From an uncultured bacterium (GTDB lineage Bacteria > Planctomycetota > Phycisphaerae > Phycisphaerales > SM1A02): a stretch of 64,000 nt of DNA. A program made the position numbers and the translations under genes. Positions 45,380 through 54,189 of this stretch are shown here, piece after piece (within the stretch, counting starts at the first letter, position 1; every line of letters starts with the position of its first letter). The notes beneath the pieces are model-generated. The model searched no databases, had not been told where the DNA came from, and was given only the letters and a program-made list of their open reading frames with translations. The stretch lies in contig CAIUGT010000051.1 of assembly GCA_903898755.1 (NCBI GenBank), forward strand, positions 1 to 64,000. Reading direction: 5' to 3'.

Positions 45380-46299
45380 GCGGCACCTCTGCGCTTGCGC
45401 GCGAAGAAAATCATGTTGCCAACAATGATTAATCCCACCATGAGCAAATGCGCCACCAACTGCGGACCCATGCGCCGCTGCGCCTGCAAATATTTTGGCG
45501 GCGTCGCCACGCCATCAACCGCAAGCGACGCGTTGACCATGGATTCATATTCCGCCGCGCCTTTAATAGCGCCCAACAATCCAGCGATTTGCTGTGGGAA
45601 ATATGGATACAACTGCGGCGCGCTCACGCCAGTGCAACCCGTGACAAAATTCATTTTCTCGTTGTAGGCGCTGATGACATATTGCACCCACTCTTTGCTC
45701 CCGGGATAGCCCGCGCTAATGCTGATGAGCAGCGGAAAATCTGAAACCATTTTCACGTCCTTCAACATTGGAATATTGCTGGTGGCCTCGCCGCGCGAAT
45801 CTTTTGGAAACGCTTTTGCAAAATCCGTCAGCAGCAATTTCATCACGGCCTCATTGCCAGCTTGATAGCCCATGTTCACAAAGTCATCGCCCTCTTTCAG
45901 CGCGGGATAATCATCGCGAATGACATCTTGAATAGTTTGCTGCGCAACTTGATTGCCCAGCGGCCACAGAGCGATGAACACCATGCGAAGATTTTTGGCG
46001 GCGCACTGGCGCACCAAACTAGTCGCCATGGGTTGCAACTCGCCAGCGCTGGCGGGGTCGTAATCAAAGGAAATCAGCACCAAAGTGCGCGCCGGCAAAT
46101 GATCGATCTCTTCAAAGACCGCGCGCGCGGCCAAGGTTGGCGCCTCGGGCAACGTTTTTCCAGTCACGCCAATCCACAAGATGGGACCAGCCACGGCAAG
46201 AAACATAAGTAGGAAAATCCAGCGGCGATCAATGCGATCGAGCCGCTCAAACCATGGACGCACGGACGCGTTTGTGTTGTTGAAATTGCCGGAACTCAC
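45376..46299 (-). CDS. Membrane-anchored protein of the GlmL-DUF6754 cluster
   Basis: The 307-residue protein has one helix near residues 28-48 (RWIFLLMFLAVAGPILWIGV), a soluble domain of about 210 residues and a C-terminal helix followed by the positive tail FFARKRRGAA. The soluble part, with alternating strands and helices (RTLVLISFDYDPASAG, NLRMVFIALWPLG), looks like an alpha/beta fold. By the positive-inside rule it lies outside the cytoplasm. The GTG start overlaps the stop of the upstream gene, and its own stop overlaps the next ATG. No function is known to me. Confidence 0.6.
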   Translation of the reverse strand: MSSGNFNNTNASVRPWFERLDRIDRRWIFLLMFLAVAGPILWIGVTGKTLPEAPTLAARAVFEEIDHLPARTLVLISFDYDPASAGELQPMATSLVRQCAAKNLRMVFIALWPLGNQVAQQTIQDVIRDDYPALKEGDDFVNMGYQAGNEAVMKLLLTDFAKAFPKDSRGEATSNIPMLKDVKMVSDFPLLISISAGYPGSKEWVQYVISAYNEKMNFVTGCTGVSAPQLYPYFPQQIAGLLGAIKGAAEYESMVNASLAVDGVATPPKYLQAQRRMGPQLVAHLLMVGLIIVGNMIFFARKRRGAA

Positions 46300-46994
46300 G
46301 CGTCACCTCCACCAAGCCAACTGCGATCAATGCCGAAAAGAATTCGCAAGCCCGTGGCCGCAACGCCAAGCGCAATGCCAATCATGATGGCGCGATTGCC
46401 CGCGGTGTTGAACACTTGCATGACATAGATGCTGAGATTTTCCAAACGCAAACCCGACGCCCAGTCAGGGAACCAACCCGTCAGCACTACGCCAGCGAAT
46501 GTGCGGCCAAGCAACACAATAAATGCCGTAACTAAAAGCAAGATGGCTTCTGTGTTCTTGGCGCGAAACGCGCGGAAAGCGGCGCTGGCCACAAAGAACG
46601 CCAGCAACGCAAACATGGTGCTGGTGAGCGGCGTGATCATGTATTCATAAATCCATCCAAAGGCCGAGCCTTCCATTTCATTGCTGCCGCTGTAAGGCGC
46701 CTGTGGAAATTGCTCGTTGGGATGAATGCCAATTTTTCCAAGACCAATGAACAGCGTGATTAAAAAACTTCCAAGCGTGATGATGCTGTAGCCCCAACCC
46801 GCGTCGCGCCTGCTGAGTTTTTCCAAATGTTGTTTGGCCAAACTTCCGGCGCCAAGCACAAACGCGATCGCGGCGACCACGTTGAAAACATCGGCGAACA
46901 TTTCGCCCGCGCTTTCAGCCAGCGGAACAAATGAACTCAGCATCATGGCGAAGCCGCCAATAATTGCGATCCACATTGGAATGATGCGCTTCAT
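46296..46994 (-). CDS. Six-helix membrane protein of the GlmL-DUF6754 cluster
   Basis: The 232-residue protein has six predicted helices, from WIAIIGGFAMMLSSFVP to IGIALGVAATGLRILFG, with a short extracytoplasmic loop around HPNEQFPQAPYSGSNEMEG. I know no family name for it. It starts 3 nt after the stop of the DUF6754 gene and overlaps the next start by 4 nt, so these genes are translated as one unit. Together with the two following proteins it would supply the membrane part of the supposed complex. Confidence 0.6.
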   Translation of the reverse strand: MKRIIPMWIAIIGGFAMMLSSFVPLAESAGEMFADVFNVVAAIAFVLGAGSLAKQHLEKLSRRDAGWGYSIITLGSFLITLFIGLGKIGIHPNEQFPQAPYSGSNEMEGSAFGWIYEYMITPLTSTMFALLAFFVASAAFRAFRAKNTEAILLLVTAFIVLLGRTFAGVVLTGWFPDWASGLRLENLSIYVMQVFNTAGNRAIMIGIALGVAATGLRILFGIDRSWLGGGDA

Positions 46995-46997
46995 GTG

Positions 46998-48101
46998 TTA
47001 GCCACCCAACACTTTCTGCAAGCCGCCCAGGAACCAGCCGACGACCGCGGCATTGGGCGCCATGACAAGAATGGTTGACGCAAGCACGCCCAACGCGATC
47101 AACACCACCACGGCGAATTTGCCAACGTCTTGCCCACGCAAAGTTCCAAGTTGCGCCGGTTCGCCGCTTAAATACGCGCTGGCCGCGAAAAATTCCTCGC
47201 CGATCAATGTGTAATCACAGGCCGCGACAAAGAACGGAAGCTGGCTGCTTTCCGCAGTGCCGGCAATCTGAATTGCCCCGATGGCGTTGCCAGTTTCGGC
47301 AAAAATTAAACTCTCCGCGAAGAAACAGCCCATGTAAAAACAAGTCGCGGGCTTCTCGCGCACCATGGAGCCAACCACGTGAGCCACATATCCAAATTGA
47401 TCGTCGGTGATGTACGTGATGCGGTCGACGGAGAAACCGTCGGCGCGACCAGCCGAAAGATAACTGGCGCGCACCGTGTCGCGGGCAGCTTCCATGACAA
47501 GCGACCGGCACGTTGGCACTTCAATGGTCGCGTCGTATTCGGCGGCGGTCTTTGCAACGCGGCCAAGCATGGTTAAGCCGGCGACTGTTTGAATGTTGTC
47601 CATGTCTTGAATGCCGGGCACGAACAAAATAGATCGACCCATTTCCGTGGCGCGGCCCACCGCGTTGTCCACGGCCTCAAGCGCGGCGATGCGGCGAATG
47701 CGAATTGGCCGACCACTTTTGGCCAACCAAACGGATACTGTGACGGCTCCGCCAATGAACACAATCCAAAGCAAAAGCCAGAGCTTTTCGATGTTAAACC
47801 AAGGGCGCTCGGGCATTGCATTTGGTGTGGCCGCCGAATTGAAATTGGTCGCCGCGTTGACGGGCTCCACCAGCGGCGCGTTTGCGTCTTGCTCTGGCGC
47901 GTTATGAGCCAAAACATTTTCCGCAAATATATCTTGCGCGGCAACAGTTTGCGTGACAGGCGCAACTGACTCACTCATCTCGCTAGAAATTTCAAATGCA
48001 AACACGCGCGCGCAACACATCGCCATGCATAGAAAGGTGGCAACGCATTTCCACGAATGATTCGTGAAGATCCTGCGTGGGACCTTGTGCGTAATGCGCA
48101 T
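46998..48101 (-). CDS. DUF6754-type membrane protein
   Basis: The 367-residue protein has a cleavable or anchoring N-terminal helix (WKCVATFLCMAMCCARVFA), an acidic stretch, a second helix (LWLLLWIVFIGGAVTVSVWLA), a soluble domain of about 190 residues and two C-terminal helices. The soluble domain (MGRSILFVPGIQDMDNIQTV, ATCFYMGCFFAESLIFAETG, DYTLIGEEFFAASAYLSGEP) matches what I remember of DUF6754 proteins; the family name is from memory. Topology suggests it faces the cytoplasm, where the ATPase and the KOW-like protein are. Function unknown. It begins 21 nt after the preceding gene. Confidence 0.65.
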   Translation of the reverse strand: MRITHKVPRRIFTNHSWKCVATFLCMAMCCARVFAFEISSEMSESVAPVTQTVAAQDIFAENVLAHNAPEQDANAPLVEPVNAATNFNSAATPNAMPERPWFNIEKLWLLLWIVFIGGAVTVSVWLAKSGRPIRIRRIAALEAVDNAVGRATEMGRSILFVPGIQDMDNIQTVAGLTMLGRVAKTAAEYDATIEVPTCRSLVMEAARDTVRASYLSAGRADGFSVDRITYITDDQFGYVAHVVGSMVREKPATCFYMGCFFAESLIFAETGNAIGAIQIAGTAESSQLPFFVAACDYTLIGEEFFAASAYLSGEPAQLGTLRGQDVGKFAVVVLIALGVLASTILVMAPNAAVVGWFLGGLQKVLGG

Positions 48102-48122
48102 GCTGCCAATGTAGCCAAATTT

Positions 48123-49250
48123 TTATATCGCGATGCGCTCGACATTGGCGCGAGGCACGGTCACGGTGCCGCCGCGCTCAAGCGCAACTTCTAGCACGCG
48201 CGCCTTGCCGCCAGAGTCAAGCATGGCGGGCATTTCGGGTAGCGCCGAAACTGTTCCCAGCAAACCAAAATGCGGATCACGAATAATTCGCACGGCAACA
48301 CCGGGGGCCAATTCACCGCCGGAATCGTGCGTGATTTCACTTGTGGAGCTAGGCACCTCATCAAGTGGAACAACAATTTCAGGCCGCATCACGCCCGCGC
48401 GAATTTGCGTTGCGCCGTTCACGCTGCATTCGCGCCCTTGATGGCTCGCAAGTAAATCAAATGTGCGACGCGCCATTGCGATCTCGCCGAAACCCTCGGT
48501 CAAAATAAGTGTGAGCCCGCACTTTTCGCTGCCCGTAATAGCCACGCCCAAGTCATAACCAAGAAAATCGCGAAGGTCGGCATCGTCCATGCCGCCAGAA
48601 ACAATCGCCGCCACGCCAAGTGATTTCGCCTTGGCAATTGCCGCGGCCGTCATGCGCGCGCCGCCAATCACAACGCAGCCTTTCATCTCGGGGCGAATTA
48701 AATCTTCGTGCAATTCTTCTTCCGCCGCGCGACACGCAAGCGCAATGGGTCCGCGCGCCTCGCCGCCAACGCCAAAAATTCCTTGCACAAGCGCGGCGCT
48801 GGTTTCGATCACTGCGCCTTCGCCGGCCAACACTTCAACAACGCGCCCGGGCACGTGCGCCATAATTTCAATGGGCTGCGGCGCGCCGCGCAAAAAAACC
48901 ATGCCGCTGGAATCGCTCACGCTTTCAATGGTGCCGGTGGCGGCGGCCTTCACGTCGGTCTTCATCATTCCAAACATTCCCTTGCTGCGCGCCATCACTT
49001 CGCCAGCGGTCACGGCCTCGCCAACTTTCTTCAACATCAAGGAAGGCAAATCTTTTGGAGGACACGCAAGCAGGCTGGCCACTTTCATGGGCGTGACGTC
49101 GCCTTCCAAATGGGTGAACGCGATCACGGTTGCGCCCTGCACGCGGTCGCCCAGCGCCACTTGCACCTTGCCAGCGGTGGGCAAAGCGCGGCGAGTGCGA
49201 TATATGCAACTGGCGCTGACGCGAAGACCTGGTGTGTATGCCTTAGCCAT
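48123..49250 (-). CDS. Barrel-sandwich/KOW-like protein of the GlmL-DUF6754 cluster
   Basis: The 375-residue soluble protein seems to have three parts. The N-terminal third has glycine-rich repeats like biotinyl-lipoyl or RnfC-type barrel sandwiches (PTAGKVQVALGDRV, VGEAVTAGEVMARS, VKAAATGTIESVSDSSG). The middle is a Rossmann-like region (MKGCVVIGGARMTAAAIAKA, GVAAIVSGGMDDADL). The C-terminus resembles a KOW motif (GVAVRIIRDPHFGLLGTVSA). I know no described function. It lies 47 nt after the ATPase gene and 21 nt before DUF6754, and recurring adjacency would make it the cytoplasmic adaptor of the complex. Confidence 0.6.
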   Translation of the reverse strand: MAKAYTPGLRVSASCIYRTRRALPTAGKVQVALGDRVQGATVIAFTHLEGDVTPMKVASLLACPPKDLPSLMLKKVGEAVTAGEVMARSKGMFGMMKTDVKAAATGTIESVSDSSGMVFLRGAPQPIEIMAHVPGRVVEVLAGEGAVIETSAALVQGIFGVGGEARGPIALACRAAEEELHEDLIRPEMKGCVVIGGARMTAAAIAKAKSLGVAAIVSGGMDDADLRDFLGYDLGVAITGSEKCGLTLILTEGFGEIAMARRTFDLLASHQGRECSVNGATQIRAGVMRPEIVVPLDEVPSSTSEITHDSGGELAPGVAVRIIRDPHFGLLGTVSALPEMPAMLDSGGKARVLEVALERGGTVTVPRANVERIAI

Positions 49251-49297
49251 GGGGTGATGAACTTGCTTTGTTATAGATATTCATATTGATTCTTTTT

Positions 49298-51190
49298 TTA
49301 CCCATACACGCGCAACGCCTTAATCCATTTGTTCAAGCACGCGCGGCGCTCAGACAAATCGGTGGGCAAAGCAAGTGGCCTGCCACGCGCGTCAAAGATC
49401 ACGCCAAGGGGACCACCGCGAACTTTGCGCGTGACAGGTTTGCCAGGACCGGCGCCAAAATCAAATCCGCGCTCGGGGCGAACTTCTATGTCCGCCTCCG
49501 CGCCTGGCGAAAGCGCAACTTGCGCAATGTCGCCGCACAGAAGCGCGCCACTGGCGTCGGAATCTTTGTGTTGCGTGCCGACCGAATTGTTTGAAACAGT
49601 CCCCTGCTGCGCATCGCCAGCTTGGGTGATCTTCATGGTCCACGCAAAACACGGCTTGGACATTTTCCCCTGGCCCTTGGCGCTGACCGCGCTGCCCAAC
49701 ACGATCAAGCAATCCTTCTCCACGACTTCAAGCGCGGCCTGCGCATGCACACTTGCGAACACGCCCAAGTGCGGCATCATGAAAATGCTGTCCTTGGCTA
49801 GCTCAGTAAAACCTTCGGGCTCGAAACTATCAAGCAACATTGCGGCGGTTTGCTCAAGACGCGGCGCGTGACTGAGCACGCCGCCGGAAGCCACCAGCAA
49901 ATCCATGCGCATGCGGTCAACAAGGCTTGCACCCGCATCTTGCTGCGCAAAGACATCGCCCACAGTGCGCTGCTGCTGCACCCCTTTCAGATTTGTGGCA
50001 AACGAGCGATGCTGCACAAACGCAAGTCGCAAGGCTTCGCGCGCCACGGCTTGCTCAAAGATGAGCGCCTCCAACGTTTGCGGAATGGTGGTTGGCCGCA
50101 CCATTTTATTTTTCACGCGGTTGCGAAGTTCGCGCTCATCCATGTCCACGTGCACCCATCGCAATACATTGTCCATGCCGGCCTCGGCGCACACATTTGA
50201 AATGGAATAACTCATTCCCAAATTCGCGCTGACCGTTCTATTAAATACGCCGTCGTACACGCTGAACACATCCGTGGTTGCGCCACCAATATCCACACAC
50301 ACCGCGTTAATGCCGCGGCGCTTTGCAATGTCCTGCAGAATGTCGCCCACGGCGCCAGGCGTTGGCATGATGGGCGCGTCGGACCAACTGATAAGTCGGT
50401 CGTATCCCGGCGCGTGCGCCATGACATGCTCAAGAAATACATCGTGAATTTTCTCGCGCGCGGGTCCTAAATTTTCACGCTCAAGCGTTGGGCGCAAATT
50501 GTCCACCACGGATAAGTCAAAGCCAGGCGCGTCAAACACTTTGCGAATGGCGGCCACGGCTTCGCGATTTCCAGCATAAATAAGCGGCAATTGATACTCG
50601 CCGCCAAAACGCGGTCGCGGCTTGGCGGGCGCGATCAGTTCCGCAATTTCAACAACTTTGCGCTGGTCGCCGCCGTCGGTGCCACCAGAAATCAACACCA
50701 TGTCGGGGCGCAGTTCGCGAATGCGTTGAATCTGCTCATGCGGCTTGCGGCGATCATTGCCCGCGATGGTGTCCATGACAATCGCACCCGCGCCCAAGGC
50801 CGCGCGCTTGGCGCTTTCGGCGGTCATTTCTTTCACCACGCCAGCCACCATCATTTGCAAACCACCACCCGCGCTTGATGTGCTGACATACGCGTCGCAA
50901 CCAATTGGGTCGCTGCGCGAAGTGCGGCGAATTATTTTTCCATCATCATCGATCAGGCGGCGGCCAGAAAGTTCTTGCAATTCCATAACGGCGTTGGTCA
51001 CGCCCATGGTTACGTCGGCAAGTGGTTCTTCAACGGTGGTCGGAGCCTCACCGCGAAAAGTTTGGCGCCAGTGCCCATCTTTTTTCTCCAACATGATGGC
51101 TTTGGTGGTGGTGCTGCCGCAATCCGTGGCCACAACAATTTCAAGAGTGTCTTTGTTCAAGCTGCTCTGATTTTTTGCGGCGTCGCTCAT
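49298..51190 (-). CDS. GlmL/MutL-type ASKHA ATPase
   Basis: The 630-residue protein has the ASKHA nucleotide-binding motifs: phosphate-1 VVATDCGSTTTKAIML, phosphate-2 VCVDIGGATTDVFSVY, and a later adenosine region (MDLLVASGGVLSHAP). It matches the GlmL/MutL family named after a gene next to B12-dependent glutamate mutase in Clostridium, where a reactivase role is supposed. No glutamate mutase subunit, other B12 mutase or cobalamin riboswitch lies in this window. Instead it sits in front of DUF6754 and membrane genes. The frame could start at a TTG at 51202; the ATG at 51190 is preferred. Likely an ATP-dependent conformational switch for this complex. Confidence 0.85.
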   Translation of the reverse strand: MSDAAKNQSSLNKDTLEIVVATDCGSTTTKAIMLEKKDGHWRQTFRGEAPTTVEEPLADVTMGVTNAVMELQELSGRRLIDDDGKIIRRTSRSDPIGCDAYVSTSSAGGGLQMMVAGVVKEMTAESAKRAALGAGAIVMDTIAGNDRRKPHEQIQRIRELRPDMVLISGGTDGGDQRKVVEIAELIAPAKPRPRFGGEYQLPLIYAGNREAVAAIRKVFDAPGFDLSVVDNLRPTLERENLGPAREKIHDVFLEHVMAHAPGYDRLISWSDAPIMPTPGAVGDILQDIAKRRGINAVCVDIGGATTDVFSVYDGVFNRTVSANLGMSYSISNVCAEAGMDNVLRWVHVDMDERELRNRVKNKMVRPTTIPQTLEALIFEQAVAREALRLAFVQHRSFATNLKGVQQQRTVGDVFAQQDAGASLVDRMRMDLLVASGGVLSHAPRLEQTAAMLLDSFEPEGFTELAKDSIFMMPHLGVFASVHAQAALEVVEKDCLIVLGSAVSAKGQGKMSKPCFAWTMKITQAGDAQQGTVSNNSVGTQHKDSDASGALLCGDIAQVALSPGAEADIEVRPERGFDFGAGPGKPVTRKVRGGPLGVIFDARGRPLALPTDLSERRACLNKWIKALRVYG

Positions 51191-51364
51191 GTTGATTGGC
51201 AAGCCTACACGCAGCGCGGTGGAATTTGATCAATTCCGTTTCATGTTTCAGATGGGACAGATTTTGAAAATGCCAAGGAAAATTGCGGAGGCTAGGGTTG
51301 TCTGAGCAAAAACCATGGCGTTTAGGCTTTGATTCAGATGGTGGCCATTGGCGATGAATTGTTT

Positions 51365-51778
51365 TCACACTGACGGCTGTGATGGCGGCGCTGACGGCGG
51401 ATTGTTTTTGCTGGCGTGCATTTTTCCCTCGCGCTGAGTTTCCATTTCGTCCATGCGCTGCAACATCCATGCAATTGCTCCGCGTTTATCCAAATAATCC
51501 GCAACTTCTTTCCACGCGTTTTGATCAAGAAGAATTCCGGCGAAGGGCGAAAGCGCTTGCATGCCTTGACCCGTCAACACGCCAAGCGGGCGCCAACTTT
51601 CCAGAAAAATTCCCGCTGGTTGCGCCATGCCGCGCTCCACAATTTTAGAAAGCAATTTTTCTACCACCACGCGCTGCGTGTCGGTGGGTTCGGCTGGACC
51701 AGGCGCGTCCACCGCAAAAGCGTGGCGAATTTTTTCACGCCACGACGCGGACGCCTTTGTATTGAACTTGTCACTCAT
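51365..51778 (-). CDS. Small soluble protein upstream of the GlmL-type ATPase
   Basis: I do not recognise this 137-residue protein. It is mostly helical, with a hydrophobic middle (QPAGIFLESWRPLGVLTGQG, QALSPFAGILLD) that could be an amphipathic or membrane-touching segment, and a Pro/Ser-rich tail. Its ATG at 51778 overlaps the stop of the upstream gene as ATGA, which decides the start over the longer frame to 51823. The ATPase gene begins 174 nt later, so it may belong to the same transcript. Confidence 0.6.
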   Translation of the reverse strand: MSDKFNTKASASWREKIRHAFAVDAPGPAEPTDTQRVVVEKLLSKIVERGMAQPAGIFLESWRPLGVLTGQGMQALSPFAGILLDQNAWKEVADYLDKRGAIAWMLQRMDEMETQREGKMHASKNNPPSAPPSQPSV

Positions 51779-52242
51779 GATGAAACTGTATCCGTGGCCA
51801 CGACTTGCTTGCATTGCATGCACAACTGCTCAATGGCGTGCTTGCGTACTTGCGTGAACTGACCACGGCCAAGTGGCACGACCAAGCGCATTTGCCGCGA
51901 CCGTCGCGAGCCGTGCTGAATCAACAACAACGCGTCGCCGCCATCCTTACACGCCTGAATTGAATCCCATTGCATGCCGCGCACGCGCAGCGGTTCACGC
52001 ACAATTATTTTTGTATCGCTCAGCGCAACATCGGTTGGCAAAAAGAAGCCGATCAGAGCCAAAAACATGCCCATGAGAGCCAGGCTGCCCCACATCCAAT
52101 CGCCCGTGGCAAGCAATACCGCTCCAGCGAGCAGCATGATGATCACGCACGCCACCAAGCCTGTGAATGGCCGATCACGCGCAGGCCAACAGCGCCACTG
52201 CTGAGACAAGGATTTTGTAGATGAGTCCAGAATGTCGCTCAT
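51775..52242 (-). CDS. Two-helix membrane protein with PH-like tail
   Basis: The 155-residue protein has two membrane helices (TGLVACVIIMLLAGAVLLATG, LALMGMFLALIGFFLP) followed by a region of about 75 residues of beta character (VALSDTKIIVREPLRVRGMQ, MRLVVPLGRGQF) that resembles a bacterial PH-type domain. The open frame extends to 52323; the ATG at 52242 leaves out a stretch that looks untranslated. It is the first gene of the supposed cluster and is coupled to the next by ATGA overlap. Function unknown. Confidence 0.6.
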   Translation of the reverse strand: MSDILDSSTKSLSQQWRCWPARDRPFTGLVACVIIMLLAGAVLLATGDWMWGSLALMGMFLALIGFFLPTDVALSDTKIIVREPLRVRGMQWDSIQACKDGGDALLLIQHGSRRSRQMRLVVPLGRGQFTQVRKHAIEQLCMQCKQVVATDTVSS

Positions 52243-52514
52243 TGCGCCTCGCAATGAAATTGAACCACAAAAACTATTTGTATTTCGTGGAGTCGCTTCT
52301 GCATAAACAAATGCTAATGCCATGCCAGAAAAAAGTATTTTTAGAAATTCAACCAGAAAAAGAGTCGCGAAAAAAAAATTTAAAAATATTCAAGTACTCC
52401 GTATCAAATTTTTAAAAATTGCTGAGAAATAAAAAATAAAAATATTCCAAAAAATCCGACATTGCCTCTTGAAATTGCTTTCATTCAACAAGGGCATCTG
52501 TTTACGATGAACTC
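52243..52514. promoter_or_regulatory. AT-rich divergent promoter region
   Basis: This 272-nt gap separates two divergent genes. From about 52320 to 52460 it is strikingly A/T-rich, with runs of A and an AATTTTTAAAAATT palindrome near 52408-52421. This is the likely promoter zone for the GlmL-DUF6754 cluster (leftward) and for the transglutaminase-like gene (rightward). No hexamers with good spacing were found. Confidence 0.45.
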
Positions 52515-54125
52515 ATGCAAATCCACCTCCGACAGACATTCAAACTCTGTGTGATTGGGATGCTTGCTGGTTGCCAAAGCGCATGGAAGACCACCCTGCT
52601 TATGCCGCCGCCACCCGATGCGATCGCGGTGAGCAACGACAAATTGAACGCGGCGCTTTTGAAAGCCGGAAATAATGAATGGCAAATCGAGCGCTTTCTG
52701 AATGACGCTGCTCAAAGCCATGACGACGAAAAATTGGCCGCCGCGCGATGGCTTGTGGCGAACATGCCGGGCCAAGGATTTGCGCGCTATGAACTTGTGG
52801 ACAAGGACAAAAAGGTCATTCCATTTGATCCGATCGCGTGCGGAACATTGGCGCAGGCGCAAACCGTTCTCGAAGCGCTGGAAAAAGATCACGGCGAACT
52901 TGATTTCAAAGTGACGCAATTCACAGAGGATCTCAGCGTGGCGCAAGCGGATTTTCTCACCGCCAATCTGGATCAAAGCCTGCACGCATGGCGCACAAAT
53001 CCTTGGTGCAAAGGCATGTCGTTTCAAACTTTTTGTGAGCGCGTGCTCCCCTATCGCGGCACCAATGAACCGCTGGGTGCTTGGCGCGAAGATGTTCTTT
53101 CGCGCTTAGCGCCACTGCGTGAGCATTGGATCAGCGAGAACTCGCCGTCGCAATCCGTTGGCCAAAGTGCTATGGCGGCCGCAACCGCATGGGTTGCGTT
53201 TAAAGATATTTATTACATGCACCCGCAAGATCAAAGTTGGAGCGAGATGTGCCTGAGCAAGGCGGGTCGTTGCGAGGACATCAGCAATGTCACAAGTTTT
53301 GCGCTGCACGCGGCGGGCGTTGCGGCCGCGAGTGATTATGTTCCCGCGTGGGCCGACCGCGACAACAATCACACGTGGGATGTGTTGCTTGATGGAAATG
53401 GAAAAGGTTCAACTGGGCTTTTCAATCGCACGCTGAAGGTGTACCGCAAGAATTTTTCGCCGCAACCCGACGCGCTTGGTAGCACCCGCGCCAAGGACGA
53501 ACCCGCCGCGCCAGGTTGGCTGCGTGGCGACACATATTCGGATGTGACGGATCAATATGGCGCCACGGTTGAACTTGATCGCACGCTTGAGGCCGCCCCT
53601 GCGGGTCATCGCTTTGCGTATTTGTGCGTGTTCAACGGTGGCGATTGGACGCCGCTTGCATGGAGCCAGGTGAACACCGAAGGGAAGGCGCACTTTTCAA
53701 AATTACGCACAAATGTGCTGGCTTTACCAGCTTATTTCGTGGATGGCAAAGTGAAGCCCGCGGGTCCGCCGGTTCTTGTGCGTGAGAAGAATGAACATTC
53801 ATGGCTTGATGGCGCGCCCGAAAGCGAACCTGCGGAGAAAAAAGAAATTGAAATTGAAATTGCCGCGGTGAGACCAGACACGCCCGATCACGACACGCAG
53901 ATCACGCGTCCTCGCTTGCCCGTGAAAGCCGGCGCGGAGTACACGCTTCAATCATGGTGCAATGGCGCATGGAAAGAAGTTGGCAAGGCCGCCGCGCCAG
54001 CGGATGGCAGCGCGGTTGCGTTCGCGCATGTTCCGGCGAATCAATTGTTGTGGCTAACCACGCCCGACGGGAAAAAACTTGAGCGCCCGTTCACCGTTGA
54101 AAATGGCAAGCAAGTTTTTTGGTGA
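52515..54125 (+). CDS. Lipoprotein with transglutaminase-like core
   Basis: The 536-residue protein has a lipoprotein signal with lipobox MLAGC, a helical N-terminal part, and a transglutaminase-like core: Cys in AGRCEDISNVTSFALHAAG (about residue 255), His and Asp in NNHTWDVLLDGNG (about 280), giving the Cys-His-Asp triad of that superfamily. The last 200 residues look like beta domains. Bacterial proteins of this type are often cysteine proteases or cross-linkers; the activity here is inferred. It diverges from the GlmL-DUF6754 cluster. Confidence 0.7.
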   Translation: MQIHLRQTFKLCVIGMLAGCQSAWKTTLLMPPPPDAIAVSNDKLNAALLKAGNNEWQIERFLNDAAQSHDDEKLAAARWLVANMPGQGFARYELVDKDKKVIPFDPIACGTLAQAQTVLEALEKDHGELDFKVTQFTEDLSVAQADFLTANLDQSLHAWRTNPWCKGMSFQTFCERVLPYRGTNEPLGAWREDVLSRLAPLREHWISENSPSQSVGQSAMAAATAWVAFKDIYYMHPQDQSWSEMCLSKAGRCEDISNVTSFALHAAGVAAASDYVPAWADRDNNHTWDVLLDGNGKGSTGLFNRTLKVYRKNFSPQPDALGSTRAKDEPAAPGWLRGDTYSDVTDQYGATVELDRTLEAAPAGHRFAYLCVFNGGDWTPLAWSQVNTEGKAHFSKLRTNVLALPAYFVDGKVKPAGPPVLVREKNEHSWLDGAPESEPAEKKEIEIEIAAVRPDTPDHDTQITRPRLPVKAGAEYTLQSWCNGAWKEVGKAAAPADGSAVAFAHVPANQLLWLTTPDGKKLERPFTVENGKQVFW

Positions 54126-54151
54126 TGCATTGATTCACAATCTGCATTCGT

Positions 54152-54177
54152 GTCAATGAAGATCCATCTTCATTGAC
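54152..54177. terminator. Perfect inverted repeat between convergent genes
   Basis: GTCAATGAAGA at 54152-54162 pairs perfectly with TCTTCATTGAC at 54167-54177 around a 4-nt loop, TCCA. It sits 26 nt after the stop of the transglutaminase-like gene and 12 nt from the end of the converging cupredoxin gene, so it probably ends transcription from both sides. No T-run follows. Confidence 0.6.
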
Positions 54178-54189
54178 GGGCGGAAATTG

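Noticed and set aside
49298-51190. Evidence for glutamate fermentation by glutamate mutase
   Set aside because: Only the GlmL-type ATPase is present; no GlmS, GlmE or methylaspartate ammonia-lyase is seen, and no B12 riboswitch.
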